A stretch of 36,625 bases of DNA from an uncultured Bacteroidales bacterium. Lineage in GTDB: Bacteria > Bacteroidota > Bacteroidia > Bacteroidales > Paludibacteraceae. The DNA lies in assembly GCA_900319995.1 (NCBI GenBank), contig ONQO01000019.1, positions 1 to 36,625 on the forward strand, read 5' to 3'. Made by a program: the position numbers and the translations under genes. Shown here piece by piece: positions 11,210-18,263 of this stretch (position 1 is the first letter of the stretch; each line of letters begins with the position of its first letter). The notes beneath the pieces are model-generated. The model saw only the letters and a program-made list of their open reading frames with translations. It ran no database searches and was not told where the DNA came from.

Positions 11210-11755
11210 ATGAAACTAAAACAATACATATTTGACTACTTCCGCAAGCGGATGCCGGAGCGCAATCCGCGTTTCCCGCATCTGGATCGGCCCTTGAAGA
11301 TCATGCTGATCTATGAAAGCGATGTGCTGGAGCGCAACGACAGTATCAAATCCATCCGTCAGGATCTGCTCAAACGGCAGATGGATGTCACAATGTGGGG
11401 ATTTGTCGAGAAGAAAGAGACCACATCGCTGGTGCTGCCGCAAAGCCGCGTACTGGGATTAGCGGATTATAATTTCTTCGGCAAACCGAAAGAGCATGTG
11501 CTCAAGGACTTGCAGGCGGAGCATTTCGATCTGCTGATCGACCTCACGCCGCGCCCTATCCTGTCCCTGCGATATATCGCCATGTACACGGACGCGGATT
11601 TCAAAGTGGGGCTCAACTTGGGCGAAGGAATCCACGACATGCTTCTCTCGCTGCCGGACTTCACGCCGGAGCAAAGCGAAGAAGCGTCCCCGGAGGCTTC
11701 ATGGCTCTACAACCAGATTATGAACTATCTTACAACCATCAAAAGTAATGATTAA
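11210..11755 (+). CDS. DUF6913 family protein
   Basis: The 181-residue protein has no signal peptide or membrane segment. It has a basic N-terminus (MKLKQYIFDYFRKR) and a Rossmann-like alternation of strands and helices, with LKIMLIYESD near 30, FDLLIDLTPRPILSLRYIAMYTDADFKVGLN at about 106-136 and a terminal acidic helix. It matches the Bacteroidetes family DUF6913, which I associate with the position between ligA and dapA. No activity is known to me. Its stop overlaps the dapA start by 8 bp (TAATGATTAA), implying translational coupling with dapA. Confidence 0.75.
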   Translation: MKLKQYIFDYFRKRMPERNPRFPHLDRPLKIMLIYESDVLERNDSIKSIRQDLLKRQMDVTMWGFVEKKETTSLVLPQSRVLGLADYNFFGKPKEHVLKDLQAEHFDLLIDLTPRPILSLRYIAMYTDADFKVGLNLGEGIHDMLLSLPDFTPEQSEEASPEASWLYNQIMNYLTTIKSND

Positions 11756-11957
11756 AGGATTAGGAACAGCACTGGTAACGCCGTTTAAGGCAGACGGGAG
11801 CGTGGATTACGATGCTTTGGCGCGTCTGCTGGACACACAGCTGACAGGTTTGGTGGACTATATCGTGGTCCTGGGTACTACCGGCGAAGCCGCTACACTC
11901 ACTCCTGAAGAAAAACAAGAAGTACGTCGCTTCATTGTAAACTATGTCTGCCAACAT

Positions 11958-11992
11958 ACCTCCCTCTCCCAAGGAGAGGACCGGGGTGAGGT
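11958..11992. repeat. REP-like palindromic element inside dapA (copy 1)
   Basis: The element has inner stem CCTCTCC (11963-11969), loop CAA, GGAGAGG (11973-11979), and outer arms ACCTC (11958-11962) and GAGGT (11988-11992). A G-rich 3' flank CCGGGG lies between inner and outer arms. It sits where DapA proteins normally have a short loop before PxVLGVGG. Confidence 0.85.
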
Positions 11993-12231
11993 TATCCCAT
12001 TGGTCCTCGGCGTAGGCGGAAACAACACCGCTGCGGTCTGTGCAGAACTATCCGCCATGCGTGACGAACTATCGGAGAACTACGCCGCTATCCTTTCCGT
12101 CTGCCCGTATTACAACAAGCCGAATCAGGAAGGACTATACCAACATTTCTGCGCGACAAGATCATAGGCATCAAAGAAGCCTCCGGCAACCTCGACCAAA
12201 TCAAGCACCTAATCCAATTATCCAATACTCG

Positions 12232-12260
12232 CTCCCTTAAAGGGAGGGATGGGGAGGGGT
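12232..12260. repeat. REP-like palindromic element inside dapA (copy 2)
   Basis: CTCCCT (12232-12237), loop TAA, AGGGAG (12241-12246), followed by a G-rich flank GATGGGGAGGGG. It shares the layout of copy 1 (CTCCCT stem, 3-nt loop, G-rich 3' side). It lies in frame just before the LSGDDG motif. Confidence 0.8.
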
Positions 12261-12560
12261 TTCCTCCTCTCCTCGTCCTCTCCGGCGACGACGGAATAGC
12301 CTGCGAACTGATGGAAGCCGGCGGAGCGGGATTGATTTCCGTTGCCTCAAACGCCTTTCCTGAAGACTTTTGGCACATCGTACATGACAAAGACCGGGCG
12401 TTACAGGCTAAATATGCTGAAATGGTACGATTGTTGTTCGCAGAAGGCAACCCTGTGGGAATCAAGGCCGTTCTAGCGCAAAAGGGAATTATCCAGAATT
12501 ATCTAAGACTTCCGTTAGTACCTGCAAGTAAAGAACTACAGAACAAAATTACACAAGAAC

Positions 12561-12591
12561 TTGCATATATCAAAAAAAAGCAGTAATTTTG
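12561..12591 (+). promoter_or_regulatory. promoter of the ORF6N gene, overlapping the dapA stop
   Basis: TTGC at 12561-12564 and TAATTTTG at 12584-12591, followed by CAGCG, within an A-rich stretch. The TAA of the -7 box is also the dapA stop codon. Confidence 0.75.
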
Positions 12592-12627
12592 CAGCGAAAT
12601 AGAATCATGTAATAACCTGACACCCCA

Positions 12628-13560
12628 ATGGCTGTTAGCACACAGATTAAACATAAGACCACAAACTCATTAAAGCTTTCGTATAGCCAACAGGAGATAG
12701 AACACCGTATTTTCACTATACGGGGAACTCAAGTGATGTTAGATCGTGATCTTGCTGAATTATACCAAATCAAAACGATTGCTCTTAATCAGGCTGTTAA
12801 ACGTAATGCAGCGCGTTTTCCCGAGACTTTCCGTTTCCAACTGACACCTTCTGAAACAGATGAACTTATCACAAAGTGTGATAGGTTTAAACCTCTCAAA
12901 CATTCACCCACTACCCCATATGCATTTACCGAACAAGGCGTAGCCATGTTGTCCGCTGTACTTCGTAGTAACGTGGCTGTTCGTCTCAGTGTGCAGATTA
13001 TTGAAGCCTTTGTTGCTATGCGGCGCTTCATTGTGGCTAATGCCGGAATCTTACAAAGACTTGATGCGCTGGAGCAATTCCGTATAGAAACCAAGCAAGA
13101 GATTGCGGCTATCGGAAGTAATTTCGAAGCTCTCTTGAGTCGCTTGGATGATGGTTCAGTTAAACCGATAGAAGGAGTTTTTGTAGAGGGGCAAGTGCTT
13201 GACGCACGCATTTACTTAGAGACTCTAATCGGTAGCGCACATCATGAAGTTGTCTTAATTGACAGCTATATAGATGCCCGCACATTTGACTTGTTAGAGG
13301 CACGAAAGAAAGATGTTAAAGCAACCATTTATACAGAGACAGTAGGGCGAAGCCTACAAGCTATAGCTGCTGCGCACGATGTACAATATCCGGGCAGACA
13401 AATAGAATTAAAGTCATATAGCAACCGTTTTCATGACCGATTTTTGATAATAGATGATGACCTATATCATTTTGGAGCATCATTCAATGAATTAGGTAAA
13501 AGGTTGTTTGCTTTTGATAGAATGGGGTTGGATAAAAACTTAATATTAAGTCAATTATAA
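12628..13560 (+). CDS. ORF6N domain protein with PLD-like C-terminus
   Basis: The N-terminal third (about residues 26-110: FTIRGTQVMLDRDLAELYQIKTIALNQAVKRN, RFPETFRFQLT, YAFTEQGVAMLSAVL) matches the ORF6N domain, a DNA-binding module found in phage antirepressors and in chromosomal genes of Bacteroidetes. A short coiled stretch leads to a C-terminal domain with a degenerate phospholipase D-like signature, FHDRFLIIDDD near 264-275 (H-x-[K/R]-x4-D) and GASFNELGKR after it. The 310-residue length is usual for this architecture. It has its own promoter and is not clearly linked to dapA function. Phage origin or a defence/regulatory role is possible, but unproven. Confidence 0.8.
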   Translation: MAVSTQIKHKTTNSLKLSYSQQEIEHRIFTIRGTQVMLDRDLAELYQIKTIALNQAVKRNAARFPETFRFQLTPSETDELITKCDRFKPLKHSPTTPYAFTEQGVAMLSAVLRSNVAVRLSVQIIEAFVAMRRFIVANAGILQRLDALEQFRIETKQEIAAIGSNFEALLSRLDDGSVKPIEGVFVEGQVLDARIYLETLIGSAHHEVVLIDSYIDARTFDLLEARKKDVKATIYTETVGRSLQAIAAAHDVQYPGRQIELKSYSNRFHDRFLIIDDDLYHFGASFNELGKRLFAFDRMGLDKNLILSQL

Positions 13561-13922
13561 TCCTCCGTCGCAAGGACTAAGAGCGACCGCTGAACTCAGC
13601 AGCGTAAAAAAGTGAGTACATAATAAAAGGCGTTTATTGACGCTTGTTCTCTGACTACTTGAAACGTAGGAACTTTCAATAACAACTCAGAAACAAGACC
13701 AGTAGATGCTCTCGGAGTGTATAAACACCCACCATGCTTTTGGACGAAAGTCTTTATGGTATGATGAGGTATTATATACACACGGCGAGTAACTGCATTG
13801 TTTATCTGGTTGTTAAGGCACTTCCTACGGCCTCAAGTAGCGGATAACATCAGTTATTCGCTGTTTTGTTGTTGTACCACAAAAGAATGATGCCAAAATT
13901 TCCAAAAGAAAAGGGGGAAATT
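13561..13922. other. gap without recognised gene
   Basis: About 360 bp with no convincing coding frame, no clear promoter pair and no strong terminator. A GCTGA-AC-TCAGC mini-palindrome lies near 13589. I cannot assign a function. Confidence 0.5.
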
Positions 13923-14645
13923 ATGCTTATAAAAAAGAGAAGAGTTGTGCTTGCCATACAATGTATGATGGTTACCCTTGCAGTTTCTGCAAGTTCCCTT
14001 TACCGTGATAGTTGCTACACGCTCGGCGTCTCAGCTATATATGGATATAATACACCATATGAGCATCATGGAGCGTTCACGATTAATGCTAATCTGCCTA
14101 TTCATCCATATTTTGAAGGCGAGGTTAACGTGCGTGCTCTGAGCGCTAATACCTATGATTTCAATGCCCGCATAGAGCCAAAGTTTCCGTTGAAAACAGG
14201 TCAGTTATTCTTCAATCTGCAGGTGTTATATAACCTCAATGCGCGGAATAGAATGCATAGTATGAGCAGTGTACTTTCGTTTGGTTACCGAATGGATTAT
14301 TTGCATTTCCATTTTGGCTGTGGTCTAAGAATGATGGATTTTATTCACACCTCAGTTCATACTACGGAGAATAATCTGTATGAGCCGCATAATTTCATCT
14401 ATTATGTAGAGATTTTTGCTCGTGCACATATGAGTTCTTGGAACATCTCAGCTTGTATTACTAACTTGACGGAATACCAAATGGATCGAATGTACACTCC
14501 GCATTTCATCGTCAATTCTTATGTACATCTCGATGCGCACTGGTATATCAAAATGCAGGCGACCTGCGTACCTTCTGGACTTGGAAATTATGCTCCTTCG
14601 TTCTACGGTGCGTCAATCGAAGTAGGAGCATATTATCGCTTTTGA
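13923..14645 (+). CDS. outer-membrane beta-barrel-like protein, unknown function
   Basis: The 240-residue protein begins MLIKKRRVVLAIQCMMVTLAVSASS, a signal peptide. The rest alternates polar and hydrophobic residues with many Tyr, Phe and His and ends YYRF, an aromatic C-terminus typical of outer-membrane barrels. I chose the ATG at 13923 because an AAGGGGG purine tract lies about 5 bp before it; an upstream ATG would place 19 extra polar residues before the signal. The next gene starts 4 bp after the stop, so the pair is an operon. I do not recognise the family. Substrate and role are unknown. Confidence 0.65.
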   Translation: MLIKKRRVVLAIQCMMVTLAVSASSLYRDSCYTLGVSAIYGYNTPYEHHGAFTINANLPIHPYFEGEVNVRALSANTYDFNARIEPKFPLKTGQLFFNLQVLYNLNARNRMHSMSSVLSFGYRMDYLHFHFGCGLRMMDFIHTSVHTTENNLYEPHNFIYYVEIFARAHMSSWNISACITNLTEYQMDRMYTPHFIVNSYVHLDAHWYIKMQATCVPSGLGNYAPSFYGASIEVGAYYRF

Positions 14646-14649
14646 AATT

Positions 14650-15525
14650 ATGAAGAACGTCAATTATATAATTTTAAACTTGGTCATACTGACCATATGG
14701 ACGAGTTGTAGCGAACAATCGAATAACTATAGCACAATTGTTCCTACGCCGAATGAACGATTTGTTTCGTCCATGAAGTATAATAATATGCACGGAAACG
14801 CCGTACTTAAAGTACCTGACGGCAATTATCGCATTTATGTTTGTAGCGACACGCACTTGAACAAGACTGCAGATAATTTCCGTTGTTTCATTCGCAGATA
14901 CCACAATGACGCCGATTGTCCGGCTGCTGTCCATTTAGGCGACTTGGTGGAAGCCTGTGAAACATACAATTTCTTCGAGCAGGCGCAGAAAGAGACGCCC
15001 GCCTCGGCCGGCAAACAAGACACGCTCTTTGTCACACCGGGCAATCATGACCTTTTCCGCAACCAGTGGGATAGTTTTCTAAAACACTGGCCTACGAGCA
15101 CCTATTATTTTGTCGTAGAATCTCAAAATTTGCCGAAGACGAAAGACCTTTATATATGTCTGGACTCAGCGCAAGGCACACTGGGTACATTACAGTTACG
15201 ATGGTTGCGGGATTTTTTGGTATCGGTTCATGCAGAGTATCGTCACATCTTCATATTCACGCACTTGAACATGTATCGCCGTGATAATACGTACGCCGAT
15301 ATCGCAACACTTCCTTTGGAAGAGACGATGGAGTTGATGAGTTTGTTCGCCCAGTGCAATATTACGCAATACTGGTCAGGTCATGACCACGGACGGGAGT
15401 TATTCACCATCGGCGGCGTAACCTATATCATCGTCGATACGATGAAAGATTCGTACCCCGAATCTGCCTACATGATTTTGCATGTAGGCGATAAAGTTGA
15501 AAACACATTCATTAGTATTCTTTGA
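14650..15525 (+). CDS. calcineurin-like metallophosphoesterase lipoprotein
   Basis: The 291-residue protein has a lipoprotein-type signal ending at C20 (LVILTIWTSC). The metallophosphoesterase motifs are complete and in order: D67-x-H69 (CSDTH), G97-D98 (LGDLVE), GNHD at 131-134, H205 (FTHLN) and GHDH at 244-247, giving two metal sites for phosphoester hydrolysis. The location should be periplasmic or outer-membrane anchored. The substrate cannot be told from sequence. It follows the barrel-like protein by 4 bp, and a bidirectional terminator lies just downstream. Confidence 0.9.
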   Translation: MKNVNYIILNLVILTIWTSCSEQSNNYSTIVPTPNERFVSSMKYNNMHGNAVLKVPDGNYRIYVCSDTHLNKTADNFRCFIRRYHNDADCPAAVHLGDLVEACETYNFFEQAQKETPASAGKQDTLFVTPGNHDLFRNQWDSFLKHWPTSTYYFVVESQNLPKTKDLYICLDSAQGTLGTLQLRWLRDFLVSVHAEYRHIFIFTHLNMYRRDNTYADIATLPLEETMELMSLFAQCNITQYWSGHDHGRELFTIGGVTYIIVDTMKDSYPESAYMILHVGDKVENTFISIL

Positions 15526-15542
15526 GTCACTCGATAAGATAC

Positions 15543-15576
15543 AAAAAGAGCTCGCAGGAATGCGAGCCTTTTTGTT
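15543..15576. terminator. bidirectional terminator between convergent operons
   Basis: AAAAAG on the left, GCTCGCA (15550-15556), loop GGAA, TGCGAGC (15561-15567), then CTTTTTGTTT on the right. The A-run and T-run on both sides suit termination of the phosphoesterase gene (+) and the rplT operon (-). Confidence 0.88.
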
Positions 15577-15599
15577 TGTAAGAACATTTTTCAAGCTAT

Positions 15600-15631
15600 C
15601 GAAATATCGAGATTTCGATAAATCGAACCGT
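15600..15631. repeat. 8-bp phased CGA repeat
   Basis: CGAAATAT, CGAGATTT, CGATAAAT, CGAACCGT: CGA recurs exactly every 8 bp (15600, 15608, 15616, 15624) in the 3' region of rplT. Confidence 0.7.
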
Positions 15632-15637
15632 TTTACC

Positions 15638-15994
15638 TTACTTAGCGGCTTTCTTCGCCTGGTCAACGACTGCTTTGAAGGCAGCGGGTTGATTCATAGC
15701 GAGGTCAGCAAGCGCTTTGCGGTTGATGACGATACCTGCTTTCTTGAGGCAACCCATCAACTGGCTGTAGCTCAGACCTTCGAGGCGAGCAGCAGCGTTG
15801 ATACGCTGAATCCAGAGAGCACGGAACGTACGTTTTTTGTTCTTACGATCGCGGTAAGCATACTGCAAACCTTTCTCCCATGTGTTCTTTGCTACGGTCC
15901 ATACATTAGCACGTCCACCAAAGTTACCACGGGTGAGCGACATGATCTTCTTGCGACGGTTGCGCGAAGCAACGTGATTTACTGATCTTGGCAT
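15638..15994 (-). CDS. rplT: 50S ribosomal protein L20
   Basis: The 118 residues match L20 throughout: [59 protein letters not shown], and the LADLA...F..VV end. L20 binds 23S rRNA early in large-subunit assembly and in some bacteria also represses its own operon. Here it is the last gene of infC-rpmI-rplT, 32 bp after rpmI, and is followed by a shared terminator. Confidence 0.98.
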   Translation of the reverse strand: MPRSVNHVASRNRRKKIMSLTRGNFGGRANVWTVAKNTWEKGLQYAYRDRKNKKRTFRALWIQRINAAARLEGLSYSQLMGCLKKAGIVINRKALADLAMNQPAAFKAVVDQAKKAAK

Positions 15995-16026
15995 GTGTTC
16001 TGTCCTTTCACTTTAATGGTTAGTAC

Positions 16027-16224
16027 TTAACGAAGCAACAACATCTCGCGGATGGAGCGTGTGTTCGAATGATCAACAATAGCAACATGAGTCAAGTTGC
16101 GTTTTTGCTTTTTAGTCTTCTTCGTGAGAATGTGACTCTTGTAAGCGTGCTTACGCTTGATTTTACCGGTTCCGGTAAGCGTGAAACGCTTTTTAGCACC
16201 GGAGTTCGTTTTTACCTTTGGCAT
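16027..16224 (-). CDS. rpmI: 50S ribosomal protein L35
   Basis: The 65-residue basic protein has [31 protein letters not shown] and the family ending [14 protein letters not shown]. Length is normal. It is the middle gene of infC-rpmI-rplT. The 137-bp gap before it holds an inverted repeat and an 11-bp array and could carry translational control. Confidence 0.98.
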   Translation of the reverse strand: MPKVKTNSGAKKRFTLTGTGKIKRKHAYKSHILTKKTKKQKRNLTHVAIVDHSNTRSIREMLLLR

Positions 16225-16254
16225 TTTGTAATAAATATTTAATTGTTAATAATA

Positions 16255-16298
16255 CGTCCGACAGGCAGCGCATAATAAGGTAAGCCTTCGGACGGCTT
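16255..16298 (-). promoter_or_regulatory. possible structured leader before rpmI
   Basis: CGTCCGA (16255-16261) can pair with TCGGACG (16288-16294), while AAGCC (16282-16286) can pair with GGCTT (16294-16298), so two structures compete. In E. coli L20 controls rpmI-rplT through a folded leader here. Whether this one is bound is inference. Confidence 0.35.
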
Positions 16299-16305
16299 AA
16301 TATCT

Positions 16306-16340
16306 AACTAATAACTAAGTAATAACCAACTAATAACTAA
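16306..16340. repeat. 11-bp repeat AACTAATAACT in the infC-rpmI gap
   Basis: AACTAATAACT (16306), AAGTAATAACC (16317) and AACTAATAACT (16328) follow with period 11, after a weaker unit GCTTAATATCT (16295). Confidence 0.75.
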
Positions 16341-16361
16341 CGGTTGGTCCTTGTTTAGTAC

Positions 16362-16910
16362 TTATTTCTGACTCTTCGGGCTGATGAACATAATCATTCG
16401 TTTACCTTCGAGGTTAGGCACGTTGTCCGGTTTGCCGTAGTCCGCGAGGTCAGCGGCGAAACGTGCGAGAAGGAGTTCGCCCTGCTCTTTAAACACGATA
16501 GAACGTCCGCGGAAGAAGACATATGCTTTGACTTTGTTACCTTCCTTGAGAAACTCTTGGGCGTGCTTGAGTTTAAAGTTGTAATCGTGGTCATCTGTCT
16601 GCGGTCCGAACCGAATTTCCTTGACCTCTTGTTTCTTTTGGTTCGCTTTCGCCTCCTTTTGTTTTTTCTTTTGTGCGTAAAGGAACTTCTGATAGTCGAT
16701 AACGCGACAAACGGGCGGATTCGCCGTAGCCGCAATTTCGACGAGATCGAGGTTTTGCTCGTCAGCAATTTTCATTGCCTGTTGGAATGAGTAGATTCCC
16801 TGCTCTACGTTGTCGCCAATGAGGCGCACTTGCTGAACACCGCGAATTTTGTCGTTAATACGATGCGGGTCCTCTTTAATAACACGACCACCGCGTGGTC
16901 TAGGAGTAAT
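16362..16910 (-). CDS. infC: translation initiation factor IF-3 with a non-AUG start
   Basis: The protein carries the IF-3 N-domain ([60 protein letters not shown]) and C-domain ([39 protein letters not shown] ... [11 protein letters not shown]). IF-3 binds the 30S subunit and checks the start codon. Conserved residues extend upstream of the first GTG in frame (16829), and the in-frame stop is a TAA at about 16934. In between there is no ATG, GTG or TTG. The only plausible starts are ATT at 16910 (M-T-P-R-P-R-G-G-R) or ATA at 16919 (M-A-T-I-T-P). I give the ATT. In E. coli the AUU start of infC lets IF-3 repress its own synthesis, and the same logic is likely here. Confidence 0.9.
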   Translation of the reverse strand: MTPRPRGGRVIKEDPHRINDKIRGVQQVRLIGDNVEQGIYSFQQAMKIADEQNLDLVEIAATANPPVCRVIDYQKFLYAQKKKQKEAKANQKKQEVKEIRFGPQTDDHDYNFKLKHAQEFLKEGNKVKAYVFFRGRSIVFKEQGELLLARFAADLADYGKPDNVPNLEGKRMIMFISPKSQK

Positions 16911-17040
16911 AGTTGCTATATGTTTTAGCGTTTAAATGAAAGCCAAATATTGAAAGTAAAGCTCTCTCAAACATCTGCTTTCAAGATTAATATTAATGCT
17001 CCCCGTGCGGGCACACGACACCCACCATCGAAAAAGCGTG

Positions 17041-17072
17041 CAAAATTACAACAAAAATTTGATATATGCAAG
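17041..17072 (-). promoter_or_regulatory. promoter of infC-rpmI-rplT
   Basis: Minus-strand TAATTTTG (17048-17041) followed by CACGC, with CTTG near 17072-17069 as a weak -33 box. The leader to the infC start is about 120 nt. Confidence 0.7.
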
Positions 17073-17107
17073 AAAAACGTATTTTTTTTCACTTTTTTTT
17101 GAATTTA

Positions 17108-17139
17108 TTTGCGCGCGTGAAATATTTTTTGTACCTTTG
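17108..17139 (+). promoter_or_regulatory. promoter of the lipoprotein gene at 17185
   Basis: TTTG (17108-17111), exactly 20 bp, TACCTTTG (17132-17139), then CACGC. It is divergent to the infC promoter. Confidence 0.88.
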
Positions 17140-17184
17140 CACGCTTTTTTGAGTTTATAACGCAAAATCTTAAATAATACATAT

Positions 17185-18108
17185 ATGAAAAAGAGTATTT
17201 TAGTATTGACCGCGCTGGTCACAATGTTATTTTTTAGTTGCAAAGAGGATTCCTATCTCAATGCCCCGGGAGACAATTCACAGAACACGGAAACGATTCC
17301 CGAAATAGCGGATCCGGATCCGACGCCCGATCCGGAAGGAGTAAAGATTCCAGAAGGTACGTTAAATGTGAACGAAGCAGTCAAGATAGGGAAGAAACTT
17401 GCCGCCGGTCAATCCACAGAGGAGGAATATTACATCAAAGGCTGGGTAAGAAGATTTGACGAAACTCAACGCAGCAAGCCTGATTTTGAGGATAAGTTCA
17501 AACAATACGGAAACGATTATGTATATTTGAGTGCGCGTCAGGATGGTAAAGGTTCGAAAGAATTCTACTGCTACCGCATATTGGGTAAGAATGGCGCACC
17601 TCTTCCGGATCATGACGCATTGCAATTAGGTGATTTTGTAGTGGTTAAGTGCAAGATTCAGAATTACAATGGCATTTATGAGTCCTCTGGAACCTGTGGC
17701 ACCTACTCGTCCAACAATCCTCATTTCAACGAGGTCTTCCCTCCGTTCCCGGGTTGTCCAGTTCCAGGCGAAGGTGAAATCAGCGTAAATCAAGCGAAGG
17801 AGATTTCAGACAATTTGGGTGTTGGCAAGACCAGTACTGAGTCATATAAGATACGCGCTGTAGTAGTTAGCGTAAGCGACAAGACATTAAGCAGCTACGG
17901 CAATATGACATTCAACATATCGTCCGATGGCGAAGTTGTAGCGACCTGCTACCGTTTGTTCTACAAGAGTGCGAACAACAAGTTCACGAGCATTGACCAA
18001 GTACAAGTAGGTGATACCGTGCTCGTTAACGCAAAGATACAGAATTACAACGGCACCTGTGAACCGGTACAAGGTTACATAGAAGAATCGACGAACAAGA
18101 ATTTTTAA
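17185..18108 (+). CDS. lipoprotein with two OB-fold-like repeats
   Basis: The 307-residue protein has a lipoprotein signal (MKKSILVLTALVTMLFFSC, C19) and a Pro/Asp-rich linker at about 40-58. Two repeats follow. Each starts with a short V-N-x-A motif (LNVNEAVKIGKKL near 60; ISVNQAKEISDNL near 199), continues with a K-G/R-A-x-V strand and ends with the near-identical V-x-C/A-K-IQNYNG (near 160 and 289). This is an internal duplication of a beta-barrel domain seen in Bacteroidales surface lipoproteins. No catalytic motif is visible; binding or scaffolding is a guess. It is followed by a long heptamer repeat, then by the ppiD-like gene. Confidence 0.75.
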   Translation: MKKSILVLTALVTMLFFSCKEDSYLNAPGDNSQNTETIPEIADPDPTPDPEGVKIPEGTLNVNEAVKIGKKLAAGQSTEEEYYIKGWVRRFDETQRSKPDFEDKFKQYGNDYVYLSARQDGKGSKEFYCYRILGKNGAPLPDHDALQLGDFVVVKCKIQNYNGIYESSGTCGTYSSNNPHFNEVFPPFPGCPVPGEGEISVNQAKEISDNLGVGKTSTESYKIRAVVVSVSDKTLSSYGNMTFNISSDGEVVATCYRLFYKSANNKFTSIDQVQVGDTVLVNAKIQNYNGTCEPVQGYIEESTNKNF

Positions 18109-18110
18109 AA

Positions 18111-18236
18111 TTGAGAGTTGAGAGTTGAGAATTGAGAATTGAGAATTGAGAATTGAGAGTTGAGAGTTGAGAATTGAGAATTGAGAGTTGAGAATTGAGA
18201 ATTGAGAGTTGAGAATTGAGAATTGAGAGTTGAGAA
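18111..18236. repeat. 18 x 7-bp array TTGAGAR
   Basis: Eighteen perfect heptamers with only the last base varying between A and G. It runs from 3 bp after the lipoprotein stop to 27 bp before the next ATG. It encodes no supported product. Confidence 0.97.
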
Positions 18237-18263
18237 TCAAAATCAAAAAATTATAATAACAAA

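Larger units (their letters stand above)
11748..12586 (+). pseudogene. dapA: dapA, 4-hydroxy-tetrahydrodipicolinate synthase, deletion/frameshift and two REP-like insertions
   Basis: DapA condenses pyruvate and aspartate semialdehyde in the lysine/diaminopimelate pathway. The N-terminal half (GLGTALVTPF, GTTGEAATL, PYYNKPNQEGLYQHF) is in one frame and stops at 12165-12167. The C-terminal half, with the Schiff-base lysine in KIIGIKEASGNL, the LSGDDG motif and GAGLISVASN, is in another frame to 12586. About 33-34 residues are missing between them, including the YNVPGRTG segment with the proton-relay tyrosine, so the visible gene is inactive. Two palindromic elements are embedded without breaking the local frame (11958-11992 and 12232-12260); they add SLSQGEDRGE- and SLKGRDGEGFP-like segments. 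dapA is normally essential for the cell wall in this group, so an assembly error at the junction near 12157 should be considered. Confidence 0.88.

Noticed and set aside
11748-12586. Programmed frameshift in dapA
   Set aside because: About 33 residues including an active-site motif are absent at the junction, so a shift of frame would not give a working enzyme.
13561-13922. Possible ncRNA or mobile-element remnant
   Set aside because: No terminal inverted repeats, no promoter pair and no stable fold that I could identify by eye.
18111-18236. CRISPR array
   Set aside because: Units are 7 bp with no spacers and no cas genes nearby.
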